Below, one piece after another: positions 5,617-7,438 of a DNA stretch of 7,438 bases. Numbering within the stretch: position 1 is the first letter of the stretch; every line of letters starts with the position of its first letter. Position numbers and translations under genes: made by a program. This DNA is from an uncultured Bacillota bacterium (GTDB taxonomy: Bacteria > Bacillota > Clostridia > Oscillospirales > Oscillospiraceae), in the NCBI GenBank assembly GCA_937890735.1, contig CALACZ010000101.1:1-7438 (forward strand), given 5' to 3'. The notes below the pieces were generated by a model, which ran no database searches, was not told where the DNA came from, and saw only the letters and a program-made list of their open reading frames with translations.

Positions 5617-7438
5617 TTACTCCGTCCTGCCCGCCGCGAGGTCCTTGTCGCGGCAGCATTTTTTGTACTTTTTGCCGCTGCCGCACGGGCACGGGTCGTT
5701 CGGACCGACCTTGACCTTTTTGACCACCGGCTGACGGCGCACGGTCTTGTCGCCGCCGCCCTCGCCCGTGACCTTCGCCACGCGCTGACGCTTGACCTCT
5801 TCGTTCGTTTTCAGGCGGAAGGTGTAAAGCCGCCGCACGATCTCTTCCTTGATGGCGTTCGTCATCGCCTCGAACATGGCAAAGCCTTCGCGCTTATACT
5901 CCACCACGGGGTCGGTCTGCGCATAGGCGCGCAGGCGGATGCCCTGCCGCAGATCGTCCATCGCGTCGATGTGATCCATCCAGTATTCATCCACCACGCG
6001 CAGCGTGATGATGCGCTCGACCTCGCGCATGACGCTCTCGCCGTACTGCTCCTCGCGCTTTTCGTAGCTGCGCCGGAGCAGCGCCAGCAGCTTTTCCTCC
6101 GCTTCCTCGCGCGTGAGGGTGCGGAGCGCCTGCTCCGACTCGACCCACGCGCCCTGCGGGAAGTATACGCCCTCAAACTGGTGTACGAGATCTGCAAACT
6201 GCGCACTGTCCAGATGGTGCTGCTCGCCGAAGGCGGCGTGCAGCGCCGAGTCCACCACAAAGCGCACCATCGACTGGATGTTCCCGCGCAGATCCTCTCC
6301 GTCGAGCACCTGGCGGCGCTGCTCATAGATGATCTTCCGCTGGACGTTCATCACGTCGTCGTATTCCAGCACGCTCTTGCGCGCCTGATAGTTGCGACTC
6401 TCCACGGTCTTCTGCGCGTTTTCGATCGCGCCGGAGAGAATTTTCGCGTCGATGGGCGTGTCCTCGTCGATGCCCAGCGCTTCCATCATATGCTGCACCC
6501 GCTCCGAGCCGAACAGACGCATCACATCGTCCTGAAGCGAGAGGAAAAAGCGCGTTTCGCCGGGGTCGCCCTGACGACCTGCGCGTCCGCGGAGCTGATT
6601 GTCGATCCGGCGCGACTCGTGCCGCTCCGTGCCCACGATGAACAGTCCGCCTGCCGCGCGCACCTGCTCCGCCTGCGCATCCACCTCTTTTTTGTAGCGG
6701 GCGTAGGCTTCCGTATACGCCGCGCGGGCGGCGAGGATGTCGGGATCGTCCGTCTCGGCGAACGAGTTCGACTCCACGATCAGCTCCTCCGCCATGCCCT
6801 GCTTACGCAGGTCGTTTTTCGCCATAAATTCGGCGTTGCCGCCGAGCATGATGTCCGTGCCGCGTCCTGCCATGTTCGTGGCGATCGTCACCGCGCCGAG
6901 ATGACCCGCCTGCGCGATGATCTCGGCTTCCTTCTCATGATGCTTGGCGTTGAGCACGTTGTGCGCGATGCCCTCCTTTTTGAGCATCTGCGACAGCAGC
7001 TCCGATTTTTCGATGGAGATCGTGCCCACCAGTACGGGCTGGCTGCGGTCGTGGCACTCGCGCACCTGCCGGATGACAGCGCGAAATTTCGCCGCCTCGG
7101 TCTTGTACACCACGTCCGGGTCGTCTTTTCGGATGACTGGCTTGTTCGTGGGAATTTCCACAACGTCCAGATCGTAAATGCCGGAAAATTCTTCTTCCTC
7201 CGTCAGCGCCGTGCCGGTCATGCCGGAGAGCTTGGCGTACAGCCGGAAGAAATTCTGGAACGTGATGGTGGCGAGCGTTTTATTTTCGCTGGCGACCTGC
7301 ACGCCCTCTTTGGCTTCAATTGCCTGATGCAGACCCTCGTTGTAGCGGCGACCGTACATCAAACGTCCCGTGTACTCGTCCACGATGATGACCTGCCCGT
7401 CCTTCACGACGTAGTCAATATCGCGCTTCATGAGCCCG
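5617..7438 (-). CDS. secA: Preprotein translocase ATPase SecA (5' end outside window)
   Basis: SecA binds SecYEG and uses ATP to push unfolded secretory proteins across the membrane. About 606 C-terminal residues are present. The frame runs off the window edge, so the N-terminal Walker A part of NBD1 is missing only because of the cut. Numbered from the Met at 7431, visible parts are: DEYTGRLMYGRRYNEGLHQA (18-37), the GMTGTA motif (70-75), NBD2 with VLVGTISIEKSE (133-144), VTIATNMAGRGTDIMLGG (181-198) and the QLRGRAGRQGDPG helicase motif (279-291), the helical scaffold/wing region with LEYDDVMNVQRK (355-366) and WMDHIDAMDDLRQG (484-497), and the zinc-binding SEC-C tail CPCGSGKKYKKCC (581-593). 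A 60-residue Glu/Ala-rich insertion (about 199-258) after GRGTD looks typical of clostridial SecA. It is the most upstream visible gene of a probable four-gene unit. Its own promoter is not in the window. Confidence 0.98.
   Translation of the reverse strand, partial: GLMKRDIDYVVKDGQVIIVDEYTGRLMYGRRYNEGLHQAIEAKEGVQVASENKTLATITFQNFFRLYAKLSGMTGTALTEEEEFSGIYDLDVVEIPTNKPVIRKDDPDVVYKTEAAKFRAVIRQVRECHDRSQPVLVGTISIEKSELLSQMLKKEGIAHNVLNAKHHEKEAEIIAQAGHLGAVTIATNMAGRGTDIMLGGNAEFMAKNDLRKQGMAEELIVESNSFAETDDPDILAARAAYTEAYARYKKEVDAQAEQVRAAGGLFIVGTERHESRRIDNQLRGRAGRQGDPGETRFFLSLQDDVMRLFGSERVQHMMEALGIDEDTPIDAKILSGAIENAQKTVESRNYQARKSVLEYDDVMNVQRKIIYEQRRQVLDGEDLRGNIQSMVRFVVDSALHAAFGEQHHLDSAQFADLVHQFEGVYFPQGAWVESEQALRTLTREEAEEKLLALLRRSYEKREEQYGESVMREVERIITLRVVDEYWMDHIDAMDDLRQGIRLRAYAQTDPVVEYKREGFAMFEAMTNAIKEEIVRRLYTFRLKTNEEVKRQRVAKVTGEGGGDKTVRRQPVVKKVKVGPNDPCPCGSGKKYKKCCRDKDLAAGRTE

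Noticed and set aside
6657..6836. 60-residue insertion in SecA as a novel domain
   Set aside because: A similar Glu/Ala-rich segment after the GRGTD motif is, from memory, common in clostridial SecA, so it is not treated as new.

Overview
The window reads as a piece of a GC-rich Firmicutes chromosome. It is most likely a gut-type clostridium of the Oscillospiraceae/Ruminococcaceae kind. That placement rests on three things: the clostridial look of SecA (zinc-binding SEC-C tail, Glu/Ala-rich insertion after the GRGTD motif), strong GGAGG ribosome-binding sites, and dense palindromic intergenic repeats of a kind I associate with that group. The genus cannot be fixed from this sequence alone.

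Layout. Positions 1-460 hold no gene, only four copies of a roughly 60-75 bp two-hairpin repeat (copy 1 is expanded to about 150 bp), two in each orientation. A complete triosephosphate isomerase gene (tpiA, 461-1237, +) follows and ends in a strong intrinsic terminator (1251-1285). Positions 1238-1891 again lack a gene. They carry a fifth copy of the two-hairpin repeat (1302-1373), a symmetrical array of six palindromes bounded by 20-bp terminal inverted repeats (1390-1830), and a second hairpin with the same 11-bp stem as the tpiA terminator (1861-1887). The rest is a four-gene cluster on the minus strand, read from high to low coordinates: secA (5' end outside the window), pgeF, an extracellular family-5 solute-binding lipoprotein, and a membrane-anchored CapA-type metallophosphatase-fold protein. 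tpiA and the CapA gene converge on the 1238-1891 region.

How the genes fit together. The minus-strand genes are separated by 25, 14 and 2 nt and each has a good Shine-Dalgarno sequence, so they are probably co-transcribed. SecA is the ATPase that drives protein export. The lipoprotein and the CapA-like protein both have Sec-type export or anchor sequences and should sit on the outer face of the membrane. PgeF is a cytosolic enzyme linked to peptidoglycan quality in other bacteria. A shared cell-envelope theme is plausible but is inference. No ABC permease or ATPase genes accompany the binding protein here, and no capB/capC genes accompany the CapA-like gene.

The protein-coding genes are ordinary members of known families. 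The unusual content is in the two intergenic regions, where palindromic repeats change sequence between copies while keeping their base pairing.
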